64,000 nt of DNA from Eutreptiella sp. 'Long Island Sound 2002' (Eukaryota; Euglenozoa; Euglenophyceae; Eutreptiales; Eutreptiaceae): contig OZ038382.1 in assembly GCA_964036045.1 (NCBI GenBank), positions 40,812,090 through 40,876,089 of the forward strand. The letters are read 5' to 3'. Below are positions 10,601-25,391 of this stretch, piece by piece. Position 1 is the first letter of the stretch, and each line of letters opens with the position of its first letter. Made by a program: the position numbers and the translations under genes. Under the pieces are notes generated by a model. The model worked only from the letters and a program-made list of their open reading frames with translations, was not told where the DNA came from and did no database searches.

Positions 10601-13600
10601 GCCTAATGCCTTCCCGGAACCCTGAAGGGGGACCTGCAATAACTTGACAGAAAGTCCCGAATTCAATTTTGAGATATTGGGTCGGCAAGTATCACCGCAC
10701 TTCATTATGAAAGCACTTGGCTCTCGCACCAAGCCATACCATACCATACCATGCCAAGCCAAGCCAGCCATGCCTTGGCTTGACGAGACGAGGCGAGCGA
10801 GCGCGCGCGCAGGGGTGGCGGGAGGTGCAATGGCAGTGTGGGTGTGTGGTGGCAGTGGACCAGAGCGAAAGCTTCAACGGGTAGGGCCAAAGGTGCCACT
10901 TTGCGAAGGCACGCGTACAGCCTAGCCAACCACCACGCAGCAACCTGAAAATCCAATAAATGTGGCGTACCAAAATGAAACTTTTTTGCAAAAATATGGA
11001 ACATCCCCCTTCTAAATTTTCGTCTAATGCCTTCCCGGAACCCTGAAGGGGGACCTGCAATAACTTGACAGAAAGTCCCGAATTCAATTTTGAGATATTG
11101 TGTCGGCAAGTATCACCGCACTTCATTATGAAAGCACTTGGCTCTCGCACCAAGCCATACCATACCATACCATGCCAAGCCAAGCCAGCCATGCCTTGGC
11201 TTGACGAGACGAGGCGAGCGAGCGCGCGCGCGGGGGTGGCGGGGGGTGCAATGGCAGTGTGGGTGTGTGGTGGCAGTGGACCAGAGCGAAAACTTCAACG
11301 GGTAGGGCCAAAGGTGCCACTTTACGAAAGCACGCGTACAGCCTACCCAACCACCACGCAGCAACCTGAAAATCCAATAAATGTGGCGTACCAAAATGAA
11401 ACATTTTTGCAAAAATATGGAACATGCCCCTTCTAAATTTTCGTCTAATGCCTTCCCGGAACCCTGAAGGGGGAGCTGCAATAACTTGACAGAAAGTCCA
11501 GAATTCAATTTTGAGATATTGTGTCAGCAAGTATCGCCGCACTTCATTATGAAAGCACCTGGCTCTCGCACCAAGCCATACCATACCATACCATGCCAAG
11601 CCAAGCCAACCATGCCTTGGCTTGACGGGACGAGGCGAGCCAGCGCACGCGCGGGGGTGGCGGGGGGTGCAATGGCAGTGTGGGTGTGTGGTGGCAGTGG
11701 ACCAGAGCGAAAAATTCAACGGGTAGGGCCAAAGGTGCCACTTTGCGAAAGCACGCGTGCTGCCTAGCCAACCACGACGCAGCAACCTGAAAATCCAATA
11801 AATGTGGCGTACCAAAATGAAACTTTTTTGCAAAAATATGGAACATCCCCCTTCTAAATTGTCGCCTAATGCCTTCCCGGAACACTGAAGGGGGAGCTGC
11901 AATAACTTGACAGAAAGTCCCGAATTCAATTTTGAGACATTGTGTCGGCAAGTATCACCGCACTTCATTATGAAAGCACTTGGCTCTCGCACCAAGCCAT
12001 ACCATACCATACCAAGCCAAGCCAAGCCAGCCATGCCTTGCCTTGACGAGACGACGCGAGCGAGCGCGCGCGCGGGGGTGGCGGGCGGTGCAATGGCAGT
12101 GTGGGTGTGTGGTGGCAGTGGACCAGAGCGAAAATTTCAACGGGTAGGGCCAAAAGTGCCACTTTGCGAAAGCACGCGTACAGCCTAGCCAACCACCACG
12201 CAGCAACCTGAAAATCCAATAAATGTGGCGTACCAAAATGAAGCTTTTTTGCAAAAATATGGAACATCCCCCTTCTAAGTTGTCGCCTAATGCCTTCCGG
12301 GACCCTGAAGTGGGAGCTGCAATAACTTGACAGAAAGTCCCGAATTCAATTTTGAGATATTGTGTCGGCAAGTATCACCGCACTTCATTATGAAAGCACT
12401 TGGCTCTCGCACCAAGCCATACCATACCATACCATGCCAAGCCAAGCCAGCCATGCCTTGGCTTGACGAGAGGAGGCGAGCGAGCGCGCGCGCAGGGGTG
12501 GCGGGGGGTGCAATGGCAGTGTGGGTGTGTGGTGGCAGTGGACCAGAGCGAAAACTTCAACGGGTAGGGCCACAGGTGCCACTTTACGAAGGCACGCGTA
12601 CAGCCTACCCAACCACCACACAGCAACCTGAAAATCCAATAAATGTGGCGTACCAAAATGAAACTTTTTTGCAAAAATATGGAACATCCCCCTCCTAAAT
12701 TGTCGCCTAATGCCTTCCCGGAACCCTGAAGGGGGACCTGCAATAACTTGACAGAAAGTCCCGAATTCAATTTTGAGATATTGTGTCGGCAAGTATCACC
12801 GCACTTCATTATGAAAGCACTTGGCTCTCGCACCAAGCCATACCATACCATACCATGCCAAGCCAAGCCAGCCATGCCTTGGCTTGACGAGACGAGGCGA
12901 GCGAGCGCGCGCGCAGGGGTGGCGGGGGGTGCAATGGCAGTGTGGGTGTGTGGTGGCAGTGGACCAGAGCGAAAGCTTCAACGGGTAGGGCCAAAGGTGC
13001 CACTTTGCGAAGGCACGCGTACAGCCTAGCCAACCACCACGCAGCAACCTGAAAATCCAATAAATGTGGCGTACCAAAATGAAACTTTTTTGCAAAAATA
13101 TGGAACATCCCCCTTCTAAATTTTCGTCTAATGCCTTCTAGGAACCCTGATGGGGGACCTGCAATAACTTGACAGAAAGTCCCGAATTCAATTTTGAGAT
13201 ATTGTGTCGGCAGGTATCACCGCACTTCATTATGAAAGCACTTGGCTCTCGCACCAAGCCATACCATACCATACCATGCCAAGCCAAGCCAGCCATGCCT
13301 TGGCTTGACGAGACGAGGCGAGCGAGCGCGCGCGCGGGGGTGGCGGGGGGTGCAATGGCAGTGTGGGTGTGTGGTGGCAGTGGACCAGAGCGAAAACTTC
13401 AACGGGTAGGGCCAAAGGTGCCACTTTACGAAAGCACGCGTACAGCCTACCCAACCACCACGCAGCAACCTGAAAATCCAATAAATGTGGCGTACCAAAA
13501 TGAAACATTTTTGCAAAAATATGGAACATGCCCCTTCGAAATTTTCGTCTAATGCCTTCCCGGAACCCTGAAGGGGGAGCTGCAATAACTTGACAGAAAG

Positions 13601-14010
13601 TCCAGAATTCAATTTTGAGATATTGTGTCGGCAAGTATCGCCGCACTTCATTATGAAAGCACCTGGCTCTCGCATCAAGCCATACCATACCATACCATGC
13701 CAAGCCAAGCCAGCCATGCCTTGGCTTGACGGGACGAGGCGAGCCAGCGCGCGCGCGGGGGTGGCGGGGGGTGCAATGGCAGTGTGGGTGTGTGGTGGCA
13801 GTGGACCAGAGCGAAAACTCCAACGGGTAGGGCCAAAGGTGCCACTTTGCGAAAGCACGCGTGCAGCTTAGCCAACCACCACGCAGCAACCTGAAAATCC
13901 AATAAATGTGGCGTACCAAAATTGAATTTTTTTGCAAAAATATGGAACATCCCCCTTCTAAATTGTCGCCTAATGCCTTCCCGGAACCCTGAAGGGGGAG
14001 CTGCAATAAC
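7697..14010. repeat. 2,105-bp 5-mer higher-order repeat, three copies
   Basis: The units are 7,697-9,801, 9,802-11,906 and 11,907-14,010. Shared diagnostic variants include GACGAGACGACGCGAGC (about 7,836, 9,941 and 12,046) and CTTCCGGGA...CCTGAAGTGGG (about 8,084, 10,189 and 12,294). AAGCTTCAACGG appears in the third monomer of each unit, and a GACGGGACGAGG monomer closes each unit. The third unit is 2,104 bp because one A is missing from the CGGGAACCC stretch near 12,300. This is the clearest multi-copy HOR in the left part of the array. Confidence 0.88.
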
Positions 14011-17000
14011 TTGACAGAAAGTACCGGATTCAATTTTGAGATATTGTGTCGGCAAATGACCGCACTTCATTATGAAAGCACTTGGCTCTCGCACCAAGCC
14101 ATACCATACCATACCATGCCAAGCCAAGCCAGCCATGCCTTGGCTTGACGAGACGAGGCGAGCGAGCGCGCGCGCGGGGGTGGCGGGGGGTGCAATGGCA
14201 GTGTGGGTGTGTGGTGGCAGTGGACCAGTGCGAAAACTTCAACGGGTAGGGCGAAAGGTGCCACTTTACGAAAGCACGTGTACAGCCTAGCCAACCACCA
14301 CGCAGCAACCTGAAAATCCAATGAATGTGGCGTACCAAAATGAAACTTTTTTGCAAAAATATGGAACGTGCCCCTTCTAAATTCTCGTCTAATGCCTTCC
14401 CGGAACCCTGAAAGGGAAGCTGCAATAACTTGACAGAACGTCTCGGATTCAATTTTGAGATATTGTGTCGGCAAGTATCACCGCACTTCATTATGAAACC
14501 ACCTGGCTCTCGCACCAAGCCATACCATACCATACCATGCCAAGCCAGGCCAACCATGCCTTGGCTTGACGAGACGAGGCGAGCGAGCGCGCGCGCGGGG
14601 GTGGCGGGGGGTGCAATGGCAGTGTGGGTGTGTGGTGGCAGTGGACCAGAGCGAAAACTTCAACGGGTAGGGCGAAAGGTGCCACTTTACGAAAGCACGT
14701 GTACAGCCCAGCCAACCACCACGCAGCAACCTGAAAATCCAATAAATGTGGCGTACCAAAATGAAACTTTTTTGCAAAAATATGGAACATGCCCCTTCTA
14801 AATTCTCGTCTAATGCCTTCCTGGAACCCTGAAAGGGAAGCGGCAATAACTTGACAGAACGTCTCAGATTCAATTTTGAGATATTGTGTCGGCAAGTATC
14901 ACCGCACTTCATTATGAAACCACCTGGCTCTCGCACCAAGCCATACCATACCATACCATGCCAAGCCAAGCCAGCCATGCCTTAGCTTGACGAGACGAGG
15001 CGAGCGAGCGCGCGCGCAGGGGTGGCGGGGGGTGCAATGGCAGTGTGGGTGTGTGGTGGCAGTGGACCAGAGCGAAACTTTCAACAAGTAGGGCCAAAGG
15101 TGCCACTTTACGAAAGCACGCGTACAGCCTAGTCAACCACCACGCAGCAACCTGAAAATCCAATAAATGTGGCGTACCAAAATGAAACTTTTTTGCAAAA
15201 ATATGGGACATCCCCCTTCTAAATTGTCGCCTAATGCCTTCCCAGAACCCTGAAAGGGGACCTGCAATAACTTGACAGAAAGTCCCGAATTCAAATTTGA
15301 GTTTTTGTGTCGGCAAGTATCACCGCACTTCATTATGAAAGCACTTGGCTCTCGCACCAAGCCATACCATACCATACCAAGCCAAGCCAATCCAGCCATG
15401 CCTTGGCTTGACGAGACGAGGCGAGCGAGCGCGCGCGCGGGGGTGGCGGGGGGTGCAATGGCAGTGTGGGTGTGTGGTGGCAGTGGACCAGAGCGAAAAC
15501 TTCAACGGGTAGGGCCAAAGGTGCCACTTTACGAAAGCACGCGTACAGCCTACCCAACCACCACGCAGCAACCTGAAAATCCAATAAATGTGGCGTACCA
15601 AAATGAAATTTTTTTGCAAAAATATGCAACATGCCCCTTCTAAATTCTCGTCTAATGCCTTCCCGGAACCCTGAAGGGGGAGCTGCAATAATTTGACAGA
15701 AAGTCCCGAATTCAATTTTGAGATATTGTGTCGGCAAGTATCACCGCACTTCATTATGAAACCACCTGGCTCTCGCACCAAGCCATACCATACCATACCA
15801 TGCCAAGCCAAGCCAGCCATGCCTTGGCTTGACGAGACGAGGCGAGCGAGCGCGCACGCAGGGGTGGCGGGGGGTGCAATGGCAGTGTGGGTGTGTGGTG
15901 GCAGTGGACCAGAGCGAAAATTTCAACGCATAGGGCCAAAGGTGCCACTTTACGAAAGCACGCGTACAACCTAGCCAACCACCACGCAGCAACCTGAAAA
16001 TCCAATAAATGTGGCGTACCAAAATGAAACTTTTTTTGCAAAAATATGGAACATCCCCCTTCTAAATTGTCGCCTAATGCCTTCCCGAAACCCTGAAGGG
16101 GGACCTGCAATAACTTGACAGAAAGTCCCGAATTCAATTTTGAGATATTGTGTCGGCAAGTATCACCGCACTTCATTATGAAAGCACTTGGCTCTCGCAC
16201 CAAGCCATACCATACCATACCAAGCCAAGCCAAGCCAGCCATGCCTTGGCTTGACGAGATGAGGCGAGCGAGCGCGCGCGCAGGGGTGGCGGGGGGTGCA
16301 ATGGCAGTGTGGGTGTGTGGTGGCAGTGGAGCAGAGCAAAAACTTCAACGGGTAGGGCCAAAGGTGCCACTTTACGAAAGCACGTGTAGAGCCTAGCCAA
16401 CCACCACGCAGCAACCTGAAAATCCAATAAATGTGGCGTACCAAAATGAAACTTTTTTGCAAAAATATGGGACATGCCCCTTCTAAATTCTCGTCTAATG
16501 CCTTTCCGGGAACCCTGAAGGGGGAGCTGCAATAATTTCACAGAAAGTCTCGCATTCAATTTTGAGATATTGTGTCGGCAAGTATCACCGCACTTCATTA
16601 TGAAACCACCTGGCTCTCGCACCAAGCCATACCATACCATACCATGCCAAGCCAAGCCAGCCATGCCTTGGCTTGACGAGACGAGGCGAGCGAGCGCGCG
16701 CGCAGGGGTGGCGGGGGGTGCAATGGCAGTGTGGGTGTGTGGTGGCAGTGGACCAGAGCGAAAATTTCAACAGGTAGGGCCAAAAATGCCACTTTACGAA
16801 AGCACGCGTACGGCCTAGCCAACCCCCACGCAGCAACCTGAAAATCCAATAAATGTGGTGTACCAAAATGAAACTTTTTTGCAAAAATATGGAACATCCC
16901 CCTTCTAAATTGTCGCCTAATGCCTTCCCGAAACCCTGAAGGGGGAGCTGCAATAACTTGACAGAAAGTCCCGAATTCAATTTTGAGATATTGTGTCGGC

Positions 17001-19905
17001 AAGTATCACCGCACTTCATTATGAAAGCACTTGGCTCTCGCACCAAGCCATACCATACCATACCAAGCCAAGCCAAGCCAGCCATGCCTTGGCTTTACGA
17101 GACGAGGCGAGCGAGCGCGCGCGCGGGGGTGGCGGGGGGTGCAATGGCAGTGTGGGTGTGTGGTGGCAGTGAACCAGAGCGAAAACTTCAACGGGTAGGG
17201 CCAAAGGTGCCACTTTACGAAAGCACGCGTACAGCCTACCCAACCACCACGCAGCAACCTGAAAATCCAATAAATGTGGCGTACCAAAATGAAACAATTT
17301 TGCAAAAATATAGAACATGCCCCTTCTAAATTCTCGTCTAATGCCTTCCCGGAACCCTGAAGGGGGAGCTGCAATAACCTGACAGAAAGTCCCGAATTCA
17401 ACTTTGAGATATTGTGTCGGCAAGTATCGCCGCACTTCATTATGAAAGCACCTGGCTCCCGCACCAAGCCATACCATACCATACCATGCCAAGCCAAGCC
17501 AACCGTGCCTTGGCTTGACGAGACGAGGCGAGCGAGCGCGCGCGCAGGGGTGGCAGGGGGTTGCAATGGCAGTGTGGGTGTGTGGTGGCAGCGGACCAGA
17601 GCGAAAACTTCAACGGGTAGGGCCAAAGGTGCCACTTTGCGAAAGCACGCGTGCAGCCTAGCCAACCACCACGCAGCAACCTGAAAATCCAATAAATGTG
17701 GCGTACCAAAATGAAACTTTTTTGCAAAAATATGGAACATCCCCCTTCTCAATTGTCGCCTAATGCCTTCCAGGAACCCTGAAGGGGGAGCTGCAGTAAC
17801 TTGACAGAAAGTCCCGAATTCAATTTTGAGATATTGTGTCGGCAAGTATCACCGCACTTCATTATGAAAGCACCTGGCTCTCGCACCAAGCCATACCATA
17901 CCATACCATGCCAAGCCAAGCCAGCCATGCCTTGGCTTGACGAGACGAGGCGAGCGAGCGCGCGCGCGGGGGTGGCGGGGGGTGCAATGGCAGTGTGGGT
18001 GTGTCGTGGCAGTGGACCAGAGCGAAAACTTCAACTGGTAGGGCCAAAGGTGCCACTTTACGAAAGCACGTGTACAGCCTAGCCAACCACCACGCAGCAA
18101 CCTGAAAATCCAATAAATGTGGCGTACCAAAATGAAACTTTTTTGCAAAAATATGGAACATGCCCCTTCTAAATTCTCGTCTAATGCCTTCCCGGAACCC
18201 TGAAAGGGGAGCTGCAATAATTTGACAGAAAGTCTCGGATTCAATTTTGAGATATTGTGTCGGCAAGTATCACCGCACTTCATTATGAAACCACCTGGCT
18301 CTCGCACCAAGCCATACCATACCATACCATGCCAAGCCAAGCCAGCCATGCCTTGGCTTGACGAGACGAGGCGAGCGAGCGCGCGCGCAGGGGTGGCGGG
18401 GGATGCAATGGCAGTGTGGGTGTGTGGTGGCAGTGGACCAGAGCGAAAATTTCAACGGGTAGGGCCAAAAATGCCACTTTACGAAAGCACGCGTACAGCC
18501 TAGCCAACCACCACGCAGCAACCTGAAAATCCAATAAATGTGGTGTACCAAAATGAAACTTTTTTGCAAAAATATGGAACATCCCCCTTCTAAATTGTCG
18601 CCTAATGCCTTCCCGGAACCCTGAAGGGGGAGCTGCAATAATTTGACAGAAAGTCTCGGATTCAATTTTGAGATATTGTGTCGGCAAGTATCACCGCACT
18701 TCATTATGAAACCACCTGGCTCTCGCACCAAGCCATACCATACCATACCATGCCAAGCCAAGCCAGCCATGCCTTGGCTTGACGAGACGAGGCGAGCGAG
18801 CGCGCGCGCAGGGGTGGCGGGGGATGCAATGGCAGTGTGGGTGTGTGGTGGCAGTGGACCAGAGCGAAAACTTCAACGGGTAGGGCCAAAGGTGCCACTT
18901 TACGAAAGCACGTGTACAGCCTAGCCAACCACCACGCAGCAACCTGAAAATCCAATAAATGTGGCGTACCAAAATGAAATTTTTTTGCAAAAATATGGAA
19001 CATGCTCCTTCTAAATTCTCGTCTAATGCCCTCCCGGAACCCTGAAGGGGGAGCTGCAATAATTTGACAGAAAGTCTCGGATTCAATTTTGAGATATTGT
19101 GTCGGCAAGTATCACCGCACTTCATTATGAAACCACCTGGCTCTCGCACCAAGCCATACCATACCATACCATGCCAAGCCAAGCCAGCCATGCCTTGGCT
19201 TGACGAGACGAGGCGAGCGAGCGCGCGCGCAGGGGTGGCGGGGGGTGCAATGGCAGTGTGGGTATGTGGTGGCAGTGGACCAGAGCGAAAATTTCAACGG
19301 GTAGGGCCAAAAATGCCACTTTACGAAAGCACGCGTACAGCCTAGCCAACCACCACGCAGCAACCTGAAGATCCAATAAATGTGGCGTACCAAAATGGAA
19401 CTTTTTTGCAAAAATATGGAACATCCCCCTTCTAAATTGTCGCCTAATGCCTTCCTGGAACTCTGAAGGGGGACCCGCAATAACTTGACAGAAAGTCCTG
19501 AATTCAATTTTGAGATATTGTGTCGGCAAGTATCACCGCACTTCATTTTGAAAGCACTTAGCTCTCGCACCAAGCCATACCATACCATACCAAGCCAAGC
19601 CAAGCCAGCCATGCCTTGGCTTGACGAGACGAGGCGAGCGAGCGCGCGCGCGGGGGTGGCGGGGGGTGCAATGGCAGTGTGGGTGTGTGGTGGCAGTGGA
19701 CCAGAGCGAAAACTTCAACGGCTAGGGCCAAAGGTGCCACTTTACGAAAGCACGTGTACAGCCTACCCAACCACCACGCAGCAACCTGAAAATCCAATAA
19801 ATGTGGCGTACCAAAATGAAACATTTTTGCAAAAATATGGAACATGCCCCTTCTAAATTCTCGTCTAATGCCTTCCCGGAACCCTGAAGGGGGAGCTGCA
19901 AAAAC
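14011..19905. repeat. Satellite, transition block between variant families
   Basis: About fourteen monomers with no period I could fix. The block opens with a damaged copy: near 14,053 the usual CGGCAAGTATCACCGC is shortened to CGGCAAATGACCGC, giving a 419-bp monomer. Here the TTTTCGTCT variant gives way to TTCTCGTCT, CACGTG first appears (about 14,276), and the CCAAAAATGCC variant first appears (about 16,785). It therefore marks a boundary between the left family and the central family. No gene is seen. Confidence 0.78.
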
Positions 19906-22429
19906 TTGACAGAAAGTCCCGAATTCAACTTTGAGATATTGTGTCGGCAAGTATCGCCGCACTTCATAATGAAAGCACCTGGCTCTCGCACCAAGCCATA
20001 CCATACCATACCATGCCAAGCCAAGCCAGCCATGCCTTGGCTTGACGAGACGAGGCGAGCGAGCGCGCGCGCGGGGGTGGCGGGGGGTGCAATGGCAGTG
20101 TGGGTGTGTGGTGGCAGTGGACCAGAGCGAAAATTTCAACGGGTAGGGCCAAAGGTGCCACTCTACGAAAGCACGTGTACAGCCTAGCCAACCACCACGC
20201 AGCAACCTGAAAATCCAATAAATGTGGCGTACCAAAATGAAATTTTTTGCAGAAATATGGAACATGCCCCTTCTAAATTCTCGTCTAATGCCTTCCCGGA
20301 ACCCTGAAGGGGGAGCTGCAATAATTTGACAGAAAGTCTCGGATTCAATTTTGAGATATTGTGTCGGCAAGTATCGCCGCATTTCATTATGAAACCACCT
20401 GGCTCTCGCACCAAGCCATACCATACCATACCATGCCAAGCCAAGCCAGCCATGCCTTGGCTTGACGAGACGAGGCGAGCGAGCGCGCGCGCAGGAGTGG
20501 CGGGGGGTGCAATGGCAGTGTGGGTGTGTGGTGGCAGTGGACCAGAGCGAAAACTTCAACGGGTAGGGCCAAAAATGCCACTTTACGAAAGCACGCGTAC
20601 AGCCTAGCCAACCACCACGCAGCAACCTGAAAATCCAATAAATGTGGCGTACCAAAATGAAACTTTTTTGCAAAAATATGGAACATCTCCCTTCTAAATT
20701 GTCGCCTAATGTCTTTCCGAAAACCTGAAGGGGGACCTGCAATAACTTGACAGAAAGTCTCGAATTCAATTTTGAGATATTGTGTCGGCAAGCATCACCG
20801 CACTTCATTATGAAAGCACTTGGCTCTCGCACCAAGCCATACCATACCATACCATGCCAAGCCAAGCCAGCCATGCCTTGGCTTGACGAGACGAGGCGAG
20901 CGAGCGCGCGCGCGGGGGTGGCGGGGGGTGCAATGGCAGTGTGGGTGTGTGGTGGCAGTGGACCAGAGCAAAAACTTCAACGGGTAGGGCCAAAGGTGCC
21001 ACTTTACGAAAGCACGTGTACAGCCTAGCCAACCACCACGCAGCAACCTGAAAATCCAATAAATGTGGCGTACGAAAATGAATCTTTTTTGCAAAAATAT
21101 GGAACATGCTCCTTCTAAATTCTCGTCTAATGCCTCCCCGGAACCCTGAAGAGGGAGCTGCAATAATTTGACAGAAAGTCTCGGATTCAATTTTGAGATA
21201 TTGTGTCGGCAAGTATCGCCGCACTTCATTATGAAAGCACCTGGCTCTCGCACCAAGCCATACCATACCATACCATGCCAAGCCAAGCCAGCCATGCCTT
21301 GGCTTGACGAGACGAGGCGAGCGAGCGCGCGCGCGGGGGTGGCGGGGGGTGCAATGGCAGTGTGGGTGTGTGGTGGCAGTGGACCAGAGCGAAAATTTCA
21401 ACGGGTAGGGCCAAAGGTGCCACTTTACGAAAGCACGTGTACAGCCTAGCCAACCACCACGCAGCAACCTGAAAATCCAATAAATGTGGCGTACCAAAAT
21501 GAAATTTTTTGCAAAAATATGGAACATGCCCCTTCTAAATTCTCGTCTAATGCCTTCCCGGAACCCTGAAGGGGGAGCTGCAATAATTTGACAGAAAGTC
21601 TCGGATTCAATTTTGAGATATTGTGTCGGCAAGTATCGCCGCATTTCATTATGAAACCACCTGGCTCTCGCACCAAGCCATACCATACCATACCATGCCA
21701 AGCCAAGCCAGCCATGCCTTGGCTTGACGAGACGAGGCGAGCGAGCGCGCGCGCAGGGGTGGCGGGGGGTGCAATGGCAGTGTGGGTGTGTGGTGGCAGT
21801 GGACCAGAGCAAAAATTTCAACGGGTAGGGCCTAAAATGCCACTTTACGAAAGCACGTGTACAGCCTAGCCAACCACCACGCAGCAACCTGAAAATCCAA
21901 TAAATGTGGCGTACCAAAATGAAACTTTTTTGCAAAAATATGGAACATCTCCCTTCTAAATTGTCGCCTAATGTCTTTCCGAAAACCTGAAGGGGGACCT
22001 GCAATAACTTGACAGAAAGTCCCGAATTCAATTTTGAGATATTGTGTCGGCAAGTATCACCGCACTTCATTATGAAAGCACTTGGCTCTCGCACCAAACC
22101 ATACCATACCATACCAAGCCAAGCCAAGCCAGCCATGCCTTGGCTTGACGAGACGAGGCGAGCGAGCGCGCGCGCAGGGGTGGCGGGGGGTGCAATGGCA
22201 GTGTGGGTGTGTGGTGGCAGTGGACCAGAGCGAAAACTTCAACGGGTAGGGCCAAAGGTGCCACTTTACGAAAGCACGTGTACAGCCTACCCAACCACCA
22301 CGCAGCAACCTGAAAATCCAATAAATGTGGCGTACCAAAATGAAACTTTTTTGCAAAAATATGGAACATCCCCCTTCTAAATTCTCGTCTAATGCCTTCC
22401 CGGAACCCTGAAAGGGGAGCTGCAATAAC
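19906..22429. repeat. 1,262-bp 3-mer higher-order repeat, two copies
   Basis: The units are 19,906-21,167 and 21,168-22,429. Both carry a shortened T run, GAAATTTTTTGC (about 20,239 and 21,500), which explains the missing base relative to 3 x 421. Both also carry GCATTTCATTATGAAACC (about 20,379 and 21,641) and ATGTCTTTCCGAAAACCTG (about 20,709 and 21,971). Confidence 0.85.
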
Positions 22430-24965
22430 TTGACAGAAAGTCCCGAATTCAATTTTGAGATATTGTGTCGGCAAGTATCACCGCACTTCATTATGAAACC
22501 ACCTGGCTCTCGCACCAAGCCATACCATACCATACCATACCATGCCAAGCCAAGCCAGCCATGCCTTGGCTTGACGAGACGAGGCGAGCGAGCGCGCGCG
22601 CAGGGGTGGCGGGGGGTGCAATGGCAGTGTGGGTGTGTGGTGGCAGTGGACCAGAGCGAAAATTTCAACGGGTAGGGCCAAAAATGCCACTTTACGAAAG
22701 CACGCGTACAGCCTAGCCAACCACCACACAGCAACCTGAAAATCCAATAAATGTGGCGTACCAAAATGAAATTTTTTTGCAAAAATATGGAACATCCCCC
22801 TTCTAAATTGTCGCCTAATGCCTTCCCAGAACCCTGAAGGGGGACCTGCAATAACTTGACAGAAAGTCCCGAATTCAATTTTGAGATATTGTGTCGGCAA
22901 GTATCACCGCACTTCATTATGAAAGCACTTGGCTCTCGCACCAAGCCATACCATACCATACCATGCCAAGCCAAGCCAGCCATGCCTTGGCTTGACGAGA
23001 CGAGGCGAGCGAGCGCGCGCGCAGGGGTGGCGGGGGGTGCAATGGCAGTGTGGCTGTGTGGTGGCAGTGGACCAGAGCAAAAATTTCAACGGGTAGGGCC
23101 AAAGGTGCCACTTTACGAAAGCACGTGTACAGCCTAGCCAACCACCACGCAGCAACCTGAAAATCCAATAAATGTGGCGTACCAAAATGAAACTTTTTTG
23201 CAAAAATATGGAACATGCCCCTTCTAAATTCTCGTCTAATGCCTTCCCGGAACCCTGAAAGGGGAGCTGCAATAACTTGACAGAAAGTCTCGGATTCAAT
23301 TTTGAGATATTGTGTCGGCAAGTATCACCGCACTTCATTATGAAACCACCTGGCTCTCGCACCAAGCCATACCATACCATACCATGCCAAGCCAAGCCAG
23401 CCATGCCTTGGCTTGACGAGACGAGGCGAGCGAGCGCGCGCGCAGGGGTGGCGGGGGGTGCAATGGCAGTGTGGGTGTGTGGTGGCAGTGGACCAGAGCG
23501 AAAATTTCAACGGGTAGGGCCAAAAATGCCACTTTACGAAAGCACGCGTACAGCCTAGCCAACCACCACGCAGCAACCTGAAAATCCAATAAATGTGGCG
23601 TACGAAAATGAAACTTTTTTGCAAAAATATGGAACATCCCCCTTCTAAATTCTCGTCTAATGCCTTCCCGGAACCCTGAAGGGGGAGCTGCAATAACTTG
23701 ACAGAAAGTCTCGAATTTAATTTTGAGATATTGTGTCGGCAAGTATCACCGCACTTCATTATGAAACCACCTGGCTCTCGCACCAAGCCATACCATACCA
23801 TACCATACCATGCCAAGCCAAGCCAGCCATGCCTTGGCTTGACGAGACGAGGCGAGCGAGCGCGCGCGCAGGGGTGGCGGGGGGTGCAATGGCAGTGTGG
23901 GTGTGTGGTGGCAGTGGACCAGAGCGAAAATTTCAACGGGTAGGGCCAAAAATGCCACTTTACGAAAGCACGCGTACAGCCTAGCCAACCACCACACAGC
24001 AACCTGAAAATCCAATAAATGTGGCGTACCAAAATGAAACTTTTTTGCAAAAATATGGAACATCCCCCTTCTAAATTGTCGCCTAATGCCTTCCCGGAAC
24101 CCTGAAGGGGGACCTGCAATAACTTGACAGAAAGTCCCGAATTCAATGTTGAGATATTGTGTCGGCAAGTATCACCGCACTTCATTATGAAAGCACTTGG
24201 CTCTCGCACCAAGCCATACCATACCATACCATGCCAAGCCAAGCCCGCCATGCCTTGGCTTGACGAGACGAGGCGAGCGAGCGCGCGCGCAGCGGTGGCG
24301 GGCGGTGCAATGGCAGTGTGGCTGTGTGGTGGCAGTGGACCAGAGCGAAAACTTCAACTGGTAGGGCCAAAGGTGCCACTTTACGAAAGCACCTGTACAG
24401 CCTAGCCAACCACCACGCAGCAACCTGAAAATCCAATAAATGTGGCGTACCAAAATGAAACTTTTTTGCAAAAATTTGGAACATGCCCCTTCTAAATTCT
24501 CGTCTAATGCCTTCCCGGAACCCTGAAGGGGGAGCTGCAATGACTTGACAGAAAGTCTCGAATTCAATTTTGAGATATTGTGTCGGCAAGTATCACCGCA
24601 CTTCATTATGAAAGCACCTGGCTCTCGCACCAAGCCATACCATACCATACCATGCCAAGCCAAGCCAGACATGCCTTGGCTTGACGAGACGAGGCGAGCG
24701 AGCGCGCGCGCAGGGGTGGCGGGGGGTGCAATGGCAGTGTGGGTGTGTGGTGGCAGTGGACCAGAGCGAAAATTTCAACGGGTAGGGCCAAAAATGCCAC
24801 TTTACGAAAGCACGCGTACAGCCTAGCCAACCACCACGCAGCAACCTGAAAATCCAATAAATGTGGCGTACCAAAATGATACTCTTTTGCAAAAATATGG
24901 AACATCCCCCTTCTAAATTCTCGTCTAATGCCTTCCCGGAACCCTGAAGGGGGAGCTGCAATAAC
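22430..24965. repeat. 1,268-bp 3-mer higher-order repeat, two copies
   Basis: The units are 22,430-23,697 and 23,698-24,965. Each contains one 426-bp monomer with an extra 5-bp ACCAT unit, a second monomer with GTGTGGCTGTGTGG, and a third with CCAAAAATGCC. The CCACCACACAGC variant sits in the same place in both units (about 22,724 and 23,992). The length equals 3 x 421 + 5. Confidence 0.85.
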
Positions 24966-25391
24966 TTGACAGAAAGTCCCGAATTCAATTTTGAGATATT
25001 GTGTCGGCAAGTATCACCGCACTTCATTATGAAACCACCTGGCTCTCGCACCAAGCCATACCATACCATACCATACCATGCCAAGCCAAGCCAGCCATGC
25101 CTTGGCTTGACGAGACGAGGCGAGCGAGCGCGCGCGCAGGGGTGGCGGGGGGTGCAATGGCAGTGTGGGTGTGTGGTGGCAGTGGACCAGAGCGAAAATT
25201 TCAACGGGTAGGGCCAAAAATGCCACTTTACGAAAGCACGTGTACAGCCTAGCCAACCACCACACAGCAACCTGAAAATCCAATAAATGTGGCGTACCAA
25301 AATGAAACTTTTTTGCAAAAATATGGAACATCCCCCTTCTGAATTGTCGCCTAATGCCTTCCCGGAACCCTGAAGGGGGACCTGCAATAAC